NCBI RefSeq assembly: GCF_015533855.1
Contig: NZ_AP024154.1
Coordinates: 3,664,501-3,728,500 of the forward strand
Source of the DNA: Echinicola sp. 20G
Lineage (GTDB): Bacteria > Bacteroidota > Bacteroidia > Cytophagales > Cyclobacteriaceae
DNA: 64,000 nt
Direction: 5' to 3'
Below the pieces are notes generated by a model. The model was not told where the DNA came from. It was given only the letters and a program-made list of their open reading frames with translations, and did not search any database. Both the position numbers and the translations under genes were made by a program. Shown in pieces: positions 33,299 to 41,236 of the stretch; the first letter of the stretch is position 1; the number at the start of each line of letters is the position of its first letter.

Positions 33299-34903
33299 TT
33301 ACCATCGGTAGGCAGCTTTGAACGTGAACCAGTTGAATTGATAACCGGTACCTGTACTGCTGGCCACATTACTGGTTTGATAATTAAGAGAGGTCTCGAT
33401 TGTTTGAAACCGATAACCGACTTCCACTTGAAATCGATATGCGGCATCCCAGCCTTCTCCTTCAATATTTTGAGAACCTACTGCTCCTTGAGCAGACAGG
33501 TATGTTTTACTAACTTGAGGCAGTGAAGTGCTGAAATCAGCAAAAATCTCACCGCTTAAGTACTGGTCAGGAGCAAAGTAGTAAGGGTTTTTATTTTCTT
33601 TAAAATGGAGAGAAGAGCCATTTAAGCCAACTTTTAAAGTAGGCGCAGTTCTCAGTAAATGATAAATTGAAGCAAAAAACTGCATTTTTTGATTTTCATC
33701 ATTTAGCAAACCATAGCTTCCTTGTGAATAAATGCCAGTTTTTCCACTGAGCATAAAGTGGGTGACATAGCCTATGTTATGACTTCTGATGTCCTTATCT
33801 AAAAGTTCGGCGGTAAAGTTCAAAATTTCAGAATCATAGAAAAATCCGACCATTTTCCGGTCATTAGGTTGGAATTTAATCGTTTGGCGGCCTGTAATAC
33901 CATTGTATTTATTATTGTCCGATGAATTAACTTGTTGGATATGGATCTCTGTTTGCCCTGACCATGCCAAGTTCCACCGCTCTTCAATATTGAGGTGGGC
34001 AAACTTTACTGTGGTTTTTTTTCCTTCCGCGGAAGTTACTGAGCCAGTACCTATCTTAGCCCCAAAACGGTATTTGTGGTCGCTGCTTTGTTTCCACCAA
34101 ATGGCATTTTCTGTTCTTATGTTTTTACCAATATCCTTAAAATAGACAAAACTTGTACCCAGCATTTGCTTTTCACTTTGTGCAGCCTTGTTTTGAAATG
34201 CAACCTTTTCCTTTTCATTGAATAAATCTCCATTGTTTTGCATAACTGCTTTTGCCTTTTCAAATTCCTTTTTACCTATGAGGACATCTGAATACTCCAT
34301 GATATAATGTTTGTTATCATAGGTTGTAGCCAAACTATCATAAAGTTTCAAACCAGAATGATAGTCTCCACTTGAAGTGGCCAGACGAGCTTTCAAAACA
34401 AGGCTTTGGTCTCTTTGCAAAATAGACTCATGCAAATCAAGAAAGCTTTCCGCCTCCTTGGTCTTTTGGTTCCACAACAGAGCATTAAAAAAGTTAATTG
34501 AGGCATTTATGTGCGTAGAGTCATTCTTCCAAGCTGAATAGGCCATTTTTAAAGCCTTTTTAGGTTTGCGACTCATAAATAGGGCATAAGACAAGTTTAT
34601 TCGGGTTGTAGTGAGTTCATAATTTAGAGGAAGAATAGATTCATATACGGTTACGGCTTGTGCATAAGCTTTATTTTGCAAAAGAAGGTCTCCTTTATAA
34701 AGGAGTGTAGGAGCATCATCTGGATAAATTTCCAGGATTTTCTCTAATGAGCTAATTGCGGCACTATAGTCTCCTAGCGCTCTATATCCATTGGCCTCCT
34801 CAATAATCGCCTGTCTGTTAATAGAGTCGATTGTGGTTTGAGAAATAACGTTTTCAGCAAGAAAAAGCCACACAATAATGATCAATAGTTTTTTATGTTT
34901 CAT
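33299..34903 (-). CDS. TPR plus YaiO-type outer-membrane beta-barrel protein
   Basis: A 534-residue exported protein (signal peptide ending ENVISQ). Residues ~30-235 hold about five tetratricopeptide-like repeats (ANGYRALGDYSAAISSLEKILEIYPDD, LLYKGDLLLQNKAYAQAVTVYESILP). Residues ~250-534 form an antiparallel beta-barrel ending in FTFKAAYRW, a proper outer-membrane terminus, with the YaiO family look. TPR-plus-barrel proteins (PgaA, AlgK/AlgE, BcsC) export exopolysaccharide. It lies 7.9 kb from a glycan cluster with which it may work, but it is not in the same operon. It is divergent from a STAS-domain gene with only 32 bases between. Confidence 0.72.
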   Translation of the reverse strand: MKHKKLLIIIVWLFLAENVISQTTIDSINRQAIIEEANGYRALGDYSAAISSLEKILEIYPDDAPTLLYKGDLLLQNKAYAQAVTVYESILPLNYELTTTRINLSYALFMSRKPKKALKMAYSAWKNDSTHINASINFFNALLWNQKTKEAESFLDLHESILQRDQSLVLKARLATSSGDYHSGLKLYDSLATTYDNKHYIMEYSDVLIGKKEFEKAKAVMQNNGDLFNEKEKVAFQNKAAQSEKQMLGTSFVYFKDIGKNIRTENAIWWKQSSDHKYRFGAKIGTGSVTSAEGKKTTVKFAHLNIEERWNLAWSGQTEIHIQQVNSSDNNKYNGITGRQTIKFQPNDRKMVGFFYDSEILNFTAELLDKDIRSHNIGYVTHFMLSGKTGIYSQGSYGLLNDENQKMQFFASIYHLLRTAPTLKVGLNGSSLHFKENKNPYYFAPDQYLSGEIFADFSTSLPQVSKTYLSAQGAVGSQNIEGEGWDAAYRFQVEVGYRFQTIETSLNYQTSNVASSTGTGYQFNWFTFKAAYRW

Positions 34904-34935
34904 TTTTATTTTAACTTTTATTTAAACTGAAACCA

Positions 34936-35268
34936 ATGAAAATCACTAAGGAAAATTTTAAAATAAAAGACAAGCCAGGGGATTGCCTCAAATTTGTTTT
35001 ACCGAATTCATTTTTCGGAAATCATACCGTCGAGCTTAGAAATCATGTTTTTGATACTTCCAATAAAGGGTTTGATCAGGTGTATATTGATGCGACCAAG
35101 GTCGAGAAGATAGACCTTTCCGGTATCAATGAAATTATTCATGTAAACCATCAGCTTCATCAAGATGATAAGGAACTTATTTTGCTCTATAAAAAGACCT
35201 CTATCCTTGAAGAATGGATTGAAAGCACTTCCATGGACAAGTTTGTTACTATTGCAGTGATTCCTTAA
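34936..35268 (+). CDS. STAS-domain-like protein
   Basis: A 110-residue protein with the anti-sigma-factor antagonist fold pattern: a beta start, FGNHTVELRNHVFDTSNKGFDQVYIDATKVEKIDLSGINEIIHVNHQLHQDDKELILLY. The DLSG element stands where SpoIIAA has its phosphorylatable Ser (D-S-SG), so the usual Ser is shifted or changed. It could be a phospho-switch partner of a kinase or of a two-component system. Oddly, 261 of its 333 bases also lie antisense inside the open frame of the convergent DUF4184 gene, and its start is 32 bases from the divergent barrel gene. Confidence 0.65.
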   Translation: MKITKENFKIKDKPGDCLKFVLPNSFFGNHTVELRNHVFDTSNKGFDQVYIDATKVEKIDLSGINEIIHVNHQLHQDDKELILLYKKTSILEEWIESTSMDKFVTIAVIP

Positions 35269-35976
35269 TTGATATAGGAGTCCTATAAGGATCATGCTGT
35301 AAATTAGACTCCCGAATACAGCCATTACCAGATCCCAGAAAGAAAGGTGCTCAGGCATTACTATAGCCCGAACACCTAGGGTGATCACGCTTAATAACAA
35401 TATTTGTGCGAAATAAGGTGATCGAGACGTTGGTGTGATAAACGTCGAAGGGAGTTTTTTAAAATAGGAGTAAATGCCAATTAGACCTATAATACTGCTG
35501 ATGATTTGTATGAGGTAAAATAGGGGGATCAATTTTCCCAGAACGCTTACATTATAGGATAAAATTGGTATGTACATTACCGCCCAGCCATCATGGTGTG
35601 TGAAAGCATCCAGTATTAAGTGGGAAAAAATCCCTAGCAGCAATGAAAACATTACCCTTAGTGGATGCTTTGCAAAATAGCTTGGCCAATTGAATTCAAT
35701 AAATTTAATTAACTTATCTCTTTCTTTGTTTCTAAGTGATTGGATGAAAAAATCTCGAACCAATGCATGAAACAAGAAACAAATAACAAGGCCTAATGGA
35801 AGATCAAATACCAATATGCCCCAAAAATGGTGACCAATATTTTCACCCACCTTCATTTTTAAAAAAAACTCAAAATCAGGTACCATACTGCCCACCACAA
35901 GTGCAGTCACAGAGAGCCGCTCCAAAGTTTTTTCAAAGGGTAGAAGATATGCTGGGTGAGAAAGGGTAAAGGGCAT
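35008..35976 (-). CDS. DUF4184 family membrane protein (extended frame)
   Basis: An integral membrane protein. Residues 1-~236 match DUF4184: the MPFTLSHPAYLLPF start with conserved His, VVGSMVPDFEFF, GHHFWGILVFDLPLGL, SHLILDAFTHHDGWAV and several helices to ~235. This is the normal family length. The remaining 86 codons run, without a stop, antisense through the STAS gene and look like noise rather than a domain. Either the stop was lost and a longer tail is made, or the frame is accidental read-through. The conserved His/Asp pattern suggests a membrane-bound metal-dependent hydrolase, but the role is unknown. It lies 18 bases from the response regulator gene, probably in one unit with it. 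Confidence 0.75.
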   Translation of the reverse strand: MPFTLSHPAYLLPFEKTLERLSVTALVVGSMVPDFEFFLKMKVGENIGHHFWGILVFDLPLGLVICFLFHALVRDFFIQSLRNKERDKLIKFIEFNWPSYFAKHPLRVMFSLLLGIFSHLILDAFTHHDGWAVMYIPILSYNVSVLGKLIPLFYLIQIISSIIGLIGIYSYFKKLPSTFITPTSRSPYFAQILLLSVITLGVRAIVMPEHLSFWDLVMAVFGSLIYSMILIGLLYQLRNHCNSNKLVHGSAFNPFFKDRGLFIEQNKFLIILMKLMVYMNNFIDTGKVYLLDLGRINIHLIKPFIGSIKNMISKLDGMISEK

Positions 35977-35994
35977 TTTGGATATTTTATATAA

Positions 35995-36366
35995 TTAGTT
36001 CAGAGATGTTAGAATCCGGGATACTTCGGTTTTACTAGCTCTGCTCTTGAGAAGGTATTCATGAGATCCTGACTCCATGGCACTTATGGCTACATTGAGA
36101 TCCTCCAAAGATGTACAGAAAATCACATTGGTCTTGGCATTGTGATTTTTGATTTTAGGAAGAGTTTCCAAACCATTGGTATCTCCCATTTGATAGTCTA
36201 AAAACACCAAAGACGGATTTAGGTGGAGATTATTTATACATTCTTTTCCACTGTTAAAAAGGCTGATATTTTGAAAGCCCATATCCTGTAGAACTTGCAA
36301 AAGCACAGATTGCCAGAATGGATCATCATCGACGATGAAAATGGTTTTTTCTAAAAGTTCTTTCAT
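35995..36366 (-). CDS. Single-domain response regulator
   Basis: A 123-residue CheY-like receiver domain and nothing more. It has the acidic pair in FIVDDDPFW, the phospho-acceptor Asp in LVFLDYQMGD (near residue 57), IFCTSLED with the switch Ser/Thr and the Lys in YLLKSRA. It is clearly paralogous to the receiver domain of the sigma-54 regulator at 41237-42586 (shared FIVxDDP, LHLxPxL, SxEDxxVA and G..xYLLK). That suggests both take phosphate from the H-NOX-linked hybrid kinase. Its own site A dyad and a candidate -24/-12 promoter lie upstream. Confidence 0.9.
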   Translation of the reverse strand: MKELLEKTIFIVDDDPFWQSVLLQVLQDMGFQNISLFNSGKECINNLHLNPSLVFLDYQMGDTNGLETLPKIKNHNAKTNVIFCTSLEDLNVAISAMESGSHEYLLKSRASKTEVSRILTSLN

Positions 36367-36391
36367 ACTACTTTATTTTTTTAAAATAGTA

Positions 36392-36407
36392 TACTATCCC
36401 CGTGCCA
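36392..36407 (-). promoter_or_regulatory. Candidate sigma-54 promoter of the response regulator
   Basis: Minus strand TGGCAC-GGGGA-TAGT: a perfect -24 box and the right spacing, with G but not C in the -12 box (consensus TTGC). It lies between the dyad site at 36461-36475 and the gene start at 36366. Confidence 0.35.
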
Positions 36408-36449
36408 GTATGTCAAAAGTTATTTAACAGCTATTTTCACCATGTTTTG

Positions 36450-36486
36450 GTCAGACATTTTTCCATTTTTTGGAAAAATGTCTGAC
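36450..36486. promoter_or_regulatory. Perfect 16-bp palindrome containing dyad site A
   Basis: GTCAGACATTTTTCCA and TGGAAAAATGTCTGAC pair perfectly around TTTTT. Its core TTCCA-TTTTT-TGGAA (36461-36475) is one of four copies of the TTCCA-N5-TGGAA dyad in this locus. It sits between the hybrid kinase gene and the response regulator gene. There is no T-run, so an operator is more likely than a terminator. Confidence 0.65.
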
Positions 36487-36530
36487 TTATGGAATAAATC
36501 CTTGATTTAACTTTAATAAGTTTCTGTGGA

Positions 36531-39500
36531 TTAGAGTTGGATATTTTTTAAGTCCTCATTAACCTCAAGAATGATTTTATCAATTTTAAGGATTGATGAC
36601 TTCATATCTTCATGGGTGAGTTTACCTTCTTCCAAGTTTTTGATTTCTTGTTGAATGGCAACGATGCCCATGCTAGATACCGATGGCTTCATTCTATGAG
36701 CTATTTTTTTGACCTGTTCTATGTCGTCTTTGTCGAATGCCTCCTTGATTTCATTAATTGAAGTCATGGAAAGCGTTTTAAATAAATCGATCATTTTTTG
36801 TTGAAATTCCTTGTTCCCTGGAGATAATGCCTTGAGCTTGGTCAGGTCGAAAAGTTTGGTTTGTTGATGGGGAATCTCACTTGAATTAAATGACAAATTG
36901 GCAACTTTGTTATTGGGTTTTGTTTTGAGCCATTTAGAGACGATTTCCAATAATTGGTGCTCATCAAAGGGCTTGGCCAAGTAATCATTCATTCCTTGGC
37001 TAAGGAATTTAACATCATCCCCTTTTAGCGCAAAAGCAGTCAAGGCAATGATTGGGGTATCATTAATACCTTTTTTTCTTAATATTTGAGTAGCTTGAAT
37101 TCCATCGAGCATGGGCATTTGTACATCCATCAATATCAAGTCCACCGGGTGTTTGTCCACTTGGTCAACAGCCTTGATACCATTGTCTGCTTCCAGGATT
37201 TTAGCACCATAATTTCTTAAAATGGTAGAAGCTACCAGCCGATTCATATCGTTATCATCAGTAACCAAAATCAACTTATCCTTCAGTACCTTGGTGTCAA
37301 TTGAGCTTGCACTTATTTTAGGTAAGTCTTCTTGGCTTCCCTTTGCTAGGGGAAGTTCGATTTCAACTGTTGTTCCTTTGTCTTTGGTGCTACTTACAAA
37401 AATTTTGCCGTGCATTAGCTCGATAAGTTCCTTACAAATACTCATACCCAAGCCTGTGCCTCCGAATTTTCGTGTGATAGATGTATCTTCTTGATTGAAT
37501 TTGTTAAAAAGATTCTGTACAAATTCTTTTTCCATACCTATGCCGGAGTCGGTCACTCGGATTTTTATTTGTTGGAAGCTTTCTAGTTCCTCAACTAACA
37601 TGCAACTGATATCCACTCCACCTTTTTCGGTAAACTTAATAGCATTTGAAATAAGGTTTAAGAGGATTTGGTTTAGTCTGTAAGGATCACCGATAAGGAC
37701 ATTGGAAATATCCGAGTCAAAGATGGTATTGGTAAATTTGAGCCCTTTTTCTTCCGCTTTATGAGACATTACCTGCATTACCCGCGTGAGCACACTTTCC
37801 AATTCGAAACCGATTTCTTCCAAAGAAAGCTTCCCTGCTTCTATTTTAGAAAGGTCCAATATATCATTTATGATGATGAGCAAATTATCCGCAGCTGAGT
37901 TAATAGTGTTAAGATAAAAGGTTTGATCTGAATCTAAAACTGTTTTGCGCAATTGATTGATCATTCCCGTAATTGCATTCATTGGGGTACGGATCTCGTG
38001 ACTCATATTTGCCAAAAACAACTCTTTGGCTCTGGTGGATGCTTCAGCATCTTCTTTAGCTTGAATAAGCTCTTGTTCCAAGCTTTTCTGCGAGGTAATG
38101 TCCAGGTGAATTCCCAGTGATCCAATTAATTCTCCTTCATCATTATAATTAGGAGAACCACTTACGAACCACCATTTTTTTTCACCTGCTTTATTTTTCA
38201 CAGATATTTCAAAATTGTCAGAGATGCCTTGCTTTCTCAGGCCTTGCTTTTCTAGGAGCAATTTGTGACCATCTGACTCCAAAAGCAAATCCGTAGCTTT
38301 TCCGCCATGTAATTCATCTAATGAATAGCCCGACATGTCGCAAAATCGCTTATTAGCATAGAGAATTTCCTCATTTGGAGCTACCTCAAGAATGCCCAAA
38401 TTCATGTTGGTAATAATATTCCGATATTTTTCTTCCTGTCTTTTTAAATGTTTTTCAGAAGTCTTTCTTTCTGTAATATTTAGGATCATTTGAGTAAAGA
38501 GAAAGAGTAATTTTCTTTCCTTTTCTTCAAATTGATGCTTTGTTCTAACTGCATCAAAGCCTACAAACCCCAATAATTTATGGTTTCTGATCATGGGTAG
38601 GGTAATTAAGCTTTTTATGTCCTGCTGCTCTAAAATTTCTCTCAGGCAATTGGGGCCTTCTTGAGGTAAATGTTTCACATCAGGAACGTAGAAAGGTTCT
38701 CCCTTTGCATGTTTTTCTACCCACTGGGGGAAAAATGAGAGAGGTATTTTTTGGAGGTTCTTGATTTCAGGACTAATTCCTTCACGGCACCATTCAAAAG
38801 TATTAGAGGTTGTTTCTTTATTAAAGTCATAATCAAAAATGTAGGCCCGGTCGGCTTGTACAAATTCCCCCAAAACTCCCAATGAATTTTGGATGGCTTC
38901 ATCTACTTGTTCAAGTTCAATATTGATGTATTTTGAAGAAATGTCTATCAAGATGTTCTGGAGTTCTACCTCTTTTTTGAGGGCAAGGTCAGCATCCACA
39001 GATGCGGTAATGTCTCGAATGATATGGTCAGTTCTTACAGGTTTGTCTTCCGCATCATTGATGGTTTTTCCATTGTGTGAGACCCATTTTATACTTCCTT
39101 TTTTCGTGACTATTCTATATTTTTCCGTGAAGTTTCCCTTATGCATTAAAGACCATTTGATCTTCTTAAGCACTTCAATGTCTTCTTTAAAAATGTGTTT
39201 TTTCCACCAGTCATAATCTTTTATGGAAGTGGAGTCCATTTGGAATAGTTTTTTTACTGAAGGGGTTATAAATGTTAATTCCTTGCCTTTTATATTATGT
39301 GACCAAACTACATCGGACATTTCCTCAAAAATACTTTTAAGTTTATTTTTTGTGTCCAATAATTCCTGGGCTTTAGCTTTTTCCTCTGATATATCCTCAA
39401 TCATAGTGAAATATTGACTTAGCTGACCTGACTGGTCATGGACAGGTTGCCCTAATGCTCTCGCCCAAAAAAAATCACCATTGCTTTTGTAATGTATAAG

Positions 39501-40532
39501 CTCAATATCAAAGCTTTTTCCCTTCTTGAATGCATCAACCATTTGCTTGACTTTAAGTCGATTAGTTGATGGGCCGAAACCGATTTCAAGTGGGGTTTTG
39601 CCTAATAGATCGGTGGAAGCATAGCCGCATAAATCACTGTAACCTTGGTTTGTCCAGTAAATTGTTCCATCTGGTTTTGTAAATAATACTCCATTTTTAT
39701 TGGAACTGGCTACCTTTGAGAGCAGCTTAATTTGCTTTTCATTGATTCTTTCTTCTGTTATATCCCTACCATATATATTGAAATACTGGTTGCTAGCTAT
39801 GGGAATTACGATGAAAGAATAGGTTTTCTCATCCGCTTCGACTTCAAAGTACTGCTTTTCATCATTTAATTTTAGCTCAACAGAAATAGTCCTCCAAAAC
39901 TCAGTATGGGCATAAACTCTATCTTTATAAAAGTATGAGTTAAGTCGAGTTGCTTGTGGGTTGGCTAAAAGAATTTTTCCACTAAGATCAATTCTTAGCA
40001 GTGGGTCTGGGTTTTGCATTGGAAACAAAGCGGTTTCCTTAATTTCCTTATCAGCTTTCTTTAATTCATTTTTTTGTTGACTGACTGTTTTGAGGACCTG
40101 TTTGAGATCTTGCGTAATAATTTCTTGATTTTTTAAAGAGTGTAGTAAATCAAATAAAGGATCATGACTGGCAAAATCGTAGAGGTTTAATGACTTTTCT
40201 GTTAGTTCTTCTATGGATTTAAACCAAGGTGAACCCATAAAGAGTAATTGATGAGTTGAAGAAAGCACTTCAAACTGACCTCTTAAGTCAAATAGTCGGT
40301 CATCCAAATTAGTTAGGATAATCAGCTGGTTAGTAAGTTCAGAAAACTCTGAAAAGAGAGTACAGGTTTTAACGGGGTTTTTTAACTGAAATTTGTCAGT
40401 AAAAGAATGGTGTAGCATCTCAGGGTAAAGTTTTTTCAAGCTTTTGCCCATAGAGCTTATGGTTAAATCCTTTTCTATAAGAATATAAAAAGGAAAGATG
40501 TTATCGAATTGTTTTGAATTAAATGCTATCAT
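36531..40532 (-). CDS. HNOBA-PAS-GAF hybrid histidine kinase with receiver and HPt
   Basis: A 1,333-residue cytoplasmic hybrid kinase with no membrane helix. Residues 1-~150 match the haem-NO-binding-associated (HNOBA) domain: FPFYILIEKDLTISSMGKSL, then LRGQFEVL...LLFMGSPWFKSIEEL...DFASHDPLFDLL. A short coiled coil and several PAS domains follow (~175-510; NGVLFTKPDGTIYWTNQGYS), then a GAF domain (~530-690) and another PAS (~700-815). The HisKA histidine is in MSHEIRTPMNA near 845; the ATPase boxes include GTGLGMSICKELIELM. A receiver (Asp in LILMDVQMP near 1135) and an HPt domain (AHRMKPS near 1277) end the protein. Its ATG is 14 bases after the H-NOX stop. It should be gated by the H-NOX partner and pass phosphate through its HPt to free regulators. 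Confidence 0.92.
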   Translation of the reverse strand: MIAFNSKQFDNIFPFYILIEKDLTISSMGKSLKKLYPEMLHHSFTDKFQLKNPVKTCTLFSEFSELTNQLIILTNLDDRLFDLRGQFEVLSSTHQLLFMGSPWFKSIEELTEKSLNLYDFASHDPLFDLLHSLKNQEIITQDLKQVLKTVSQQKNELKKADKEIKETALFPMQNPDPLLRIDLSGKILLANPQATRLNSYFYKDRVYAHTEFWRTISVELKLNDEKQYFEVEADEKTYSFIVIPIASNQYFNIYGRDITEERINEKQIKLLSKVASSNKNGVLFTKPDGTIYWTNQGYSDLCGYASTDLLGKTPLEIGFGPSTNRLKVKQMVDAFKKGKSFDIELIHYKSNGDFFWARALGQPVHDQSGQLSQYFTMIEDISEEKAKAQELLDTKNKLKSIFEEMSDVVWSHNIKGKELTFITPSVKKLFQMDSTSIKDYDWWKKHIFKEDIEVLKKIKWSLMHKGNFTEKYRIVTKKGSIKWVSHNGKTINDAEDKPVRTDHIIRDITASVDADLALKKEVELQNILIDISSKYINIELEQVDEAIQNSLGVLGEFVQADRAYIFDYDFNKETTSNTFEWCREGISPEIKNLQKIPLSFFPQWVEKHAKGEPFYVPDVKHLPQEGPNCLREILEQQDIKSLITLPMIRNHKLLGFVGFDAVRTKHQFEEKERKLLFLFTQMILNITERKTSEKHLKRQEEKYRNIITNMNLGILEVAPNEEILYANKRFCDMSGYSLDELHGGKATDLLLESDGHKLLLEKQGLRKQGISDNFEISVKNKAGEKKWWFVSGSPNYNDEGELIGSLGIHLDITSQKSLEQELIQAKEDAEASTRAKELFLANMSHEIRTPMNAITGMINQLRKTVLDSDQTFYLNTINSAADNLLIIINDILDLSKIEAGKLSLEEIGFELESVLTRVMQVMSHKAEEKGLKFTNTIFDSDISNVLIGDPYRLNQILLNLISNAIKFTEKGGVDISCMLVEELESFQQIKIRVTDSGIGMEKEFVQNLFNKFNQEDTSITRKFGGTGLGMSICKELIELMHGKIFVSSTKDKGTTVEIELPLAKGSQEDLPKISASSIDTKVLKDKLILVTDDNDMNRLVASTILRNYGAKILEADNGIKAVDQVDKHPVDLILMDVQMPMLDGIQATQILRKKGINDTPIIALTAFALKGDDVKFLSQGMNDYLAKPFDEHQLLEIVSKWLKTKPNNKVANLSFNSSEIPHQQTKLFDLTKLKALSPGNKEFQQKMIDLFKTLSMTSINEIKEAFDKDDIEQVKKIAHRMKPSVSSMGIVAIQQEIKNLEEGKLTHEDMKSSILKIDKIILEVNEDLKNIQL

Positions 40533-40546
40533 ATGGAATTAATCTA

Positions 40547-41092
40547 CTAAGCCCATACTATATCAAACAAGGCTGATCGCTCAGGGTAAAAGGGGTCAGG
40601 AGTGACTTTAATGAATACTTTACTTTTAAACAATTGTGCTAATCCGTCCAAAATACCATGTACAAAATCTACAAGGCCGGCTCGTCTTGATTTGTAATGA
40701 ATTTGAATGTTGGTTTTAGCAATTGAAGTAATTGAAAATTCAGGTGCTTGGATTTTAGGATAAATCATCATGACCCTTGTGTGGAAGTCTGGTAAATTGG
40801 TCAGAAATTCACGAAAATTCTGTCCACCTGTTGACATGAGGGACCCGTACCTTTCTTGAGATAATTTAACGATCCACCAAATACCAAGTTCTTTCAAAAG
40901 TTCGCAGGAAGGTTTACCGGTAACCTCAGAAGCTGATTGAATTAAAGTAAATGTTATTTTGTCATCATAAATCTCATTAAGAAGAAAAAAATCAATCTCC
41001 AGATTGCACTTTTCCTTGATAATCTCCCATTTCTCTTCACCGTATTGGGTTAAGAGTAAGTCTTCAATTGCTTTATTAACTATTCCGTACAT
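40547..41092 (-). CDS. H-NOX haem nitric-oxide sensor
   Basis: A 181-residue soluble H-NOX (HNOB) protein from the ATG at 41092, which gives the normal MYGIVNKAIEDLL start; an upstream TTG frame is rejected. The proximal haem ligand is His104 (LPDFHTRVMMIYP), and the propionate-binding YxSxR motif is Y133-S135-R137 (YKSRRAG). The distal-pocket Tyr found in O2-binding H-NOX proteins is absent (GLVDFVHGIL there), so NO selectivity is expected. It is in one operon with the HNOBA kinase, the standard partner. Two dyad sites lie 110-143 bases upstream of its start. Confidence 0.93.
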   Translation of the reverse strand: MYGIVNKAIEDLLLTQYGEEKWEIIKEKCNLEIDFFLLNEIYDDKITFTLIQSASEVTGKPSCELLKELGIWWIVKLSQERYGSLMSTGGQNFREFLTNLPDFHTRVMMIYPKIQAPEFSITSIAKTNIQIHYKSRRAGLVDFVHGILDGLAQLFKSKVFIKVTPDPFYPERSALFDIVWA

Positions 41093-41201
41093 CGTTTTTT
41101 GTCTTTCTTTTAATGTGGAAGACAAAAAACAATGCCAAAAATGTATTTTATAACAAATGTGGCCTTGCGGCGTAAATTAAAGGATTTGAGTTATTATTAA
41201 A

Positions 41202-41235
41202 TTCCATTATTTGGAACTACTTCCAGATAGTGGAA
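41202..41235 (-). promoter_or_regulatory. Dyad sites B and C upstream of H-NOX
   Basis: TTCCA-TTATT-TGGAA (41202-41216) and TTCCA-GATAG-TGGAA (41221-41235), with centres 19 bases apart, about two helix turns and suitable for paired dimers. Site C ends two bases from the stop codon of the sigma-54 regulator. Likely enhancer sites for that regulator, controlling H-NOX and its kinase. Confidence 0.65.
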
Positions 41236-41236
41236 T

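Noticed and set aside
41121..41137. TGGCAT...TTGT on the minus strand as a sigma-54 promoter for H-NOX
   Set aside because: The spacing is one base too long for the strict -24/-12 geometry.
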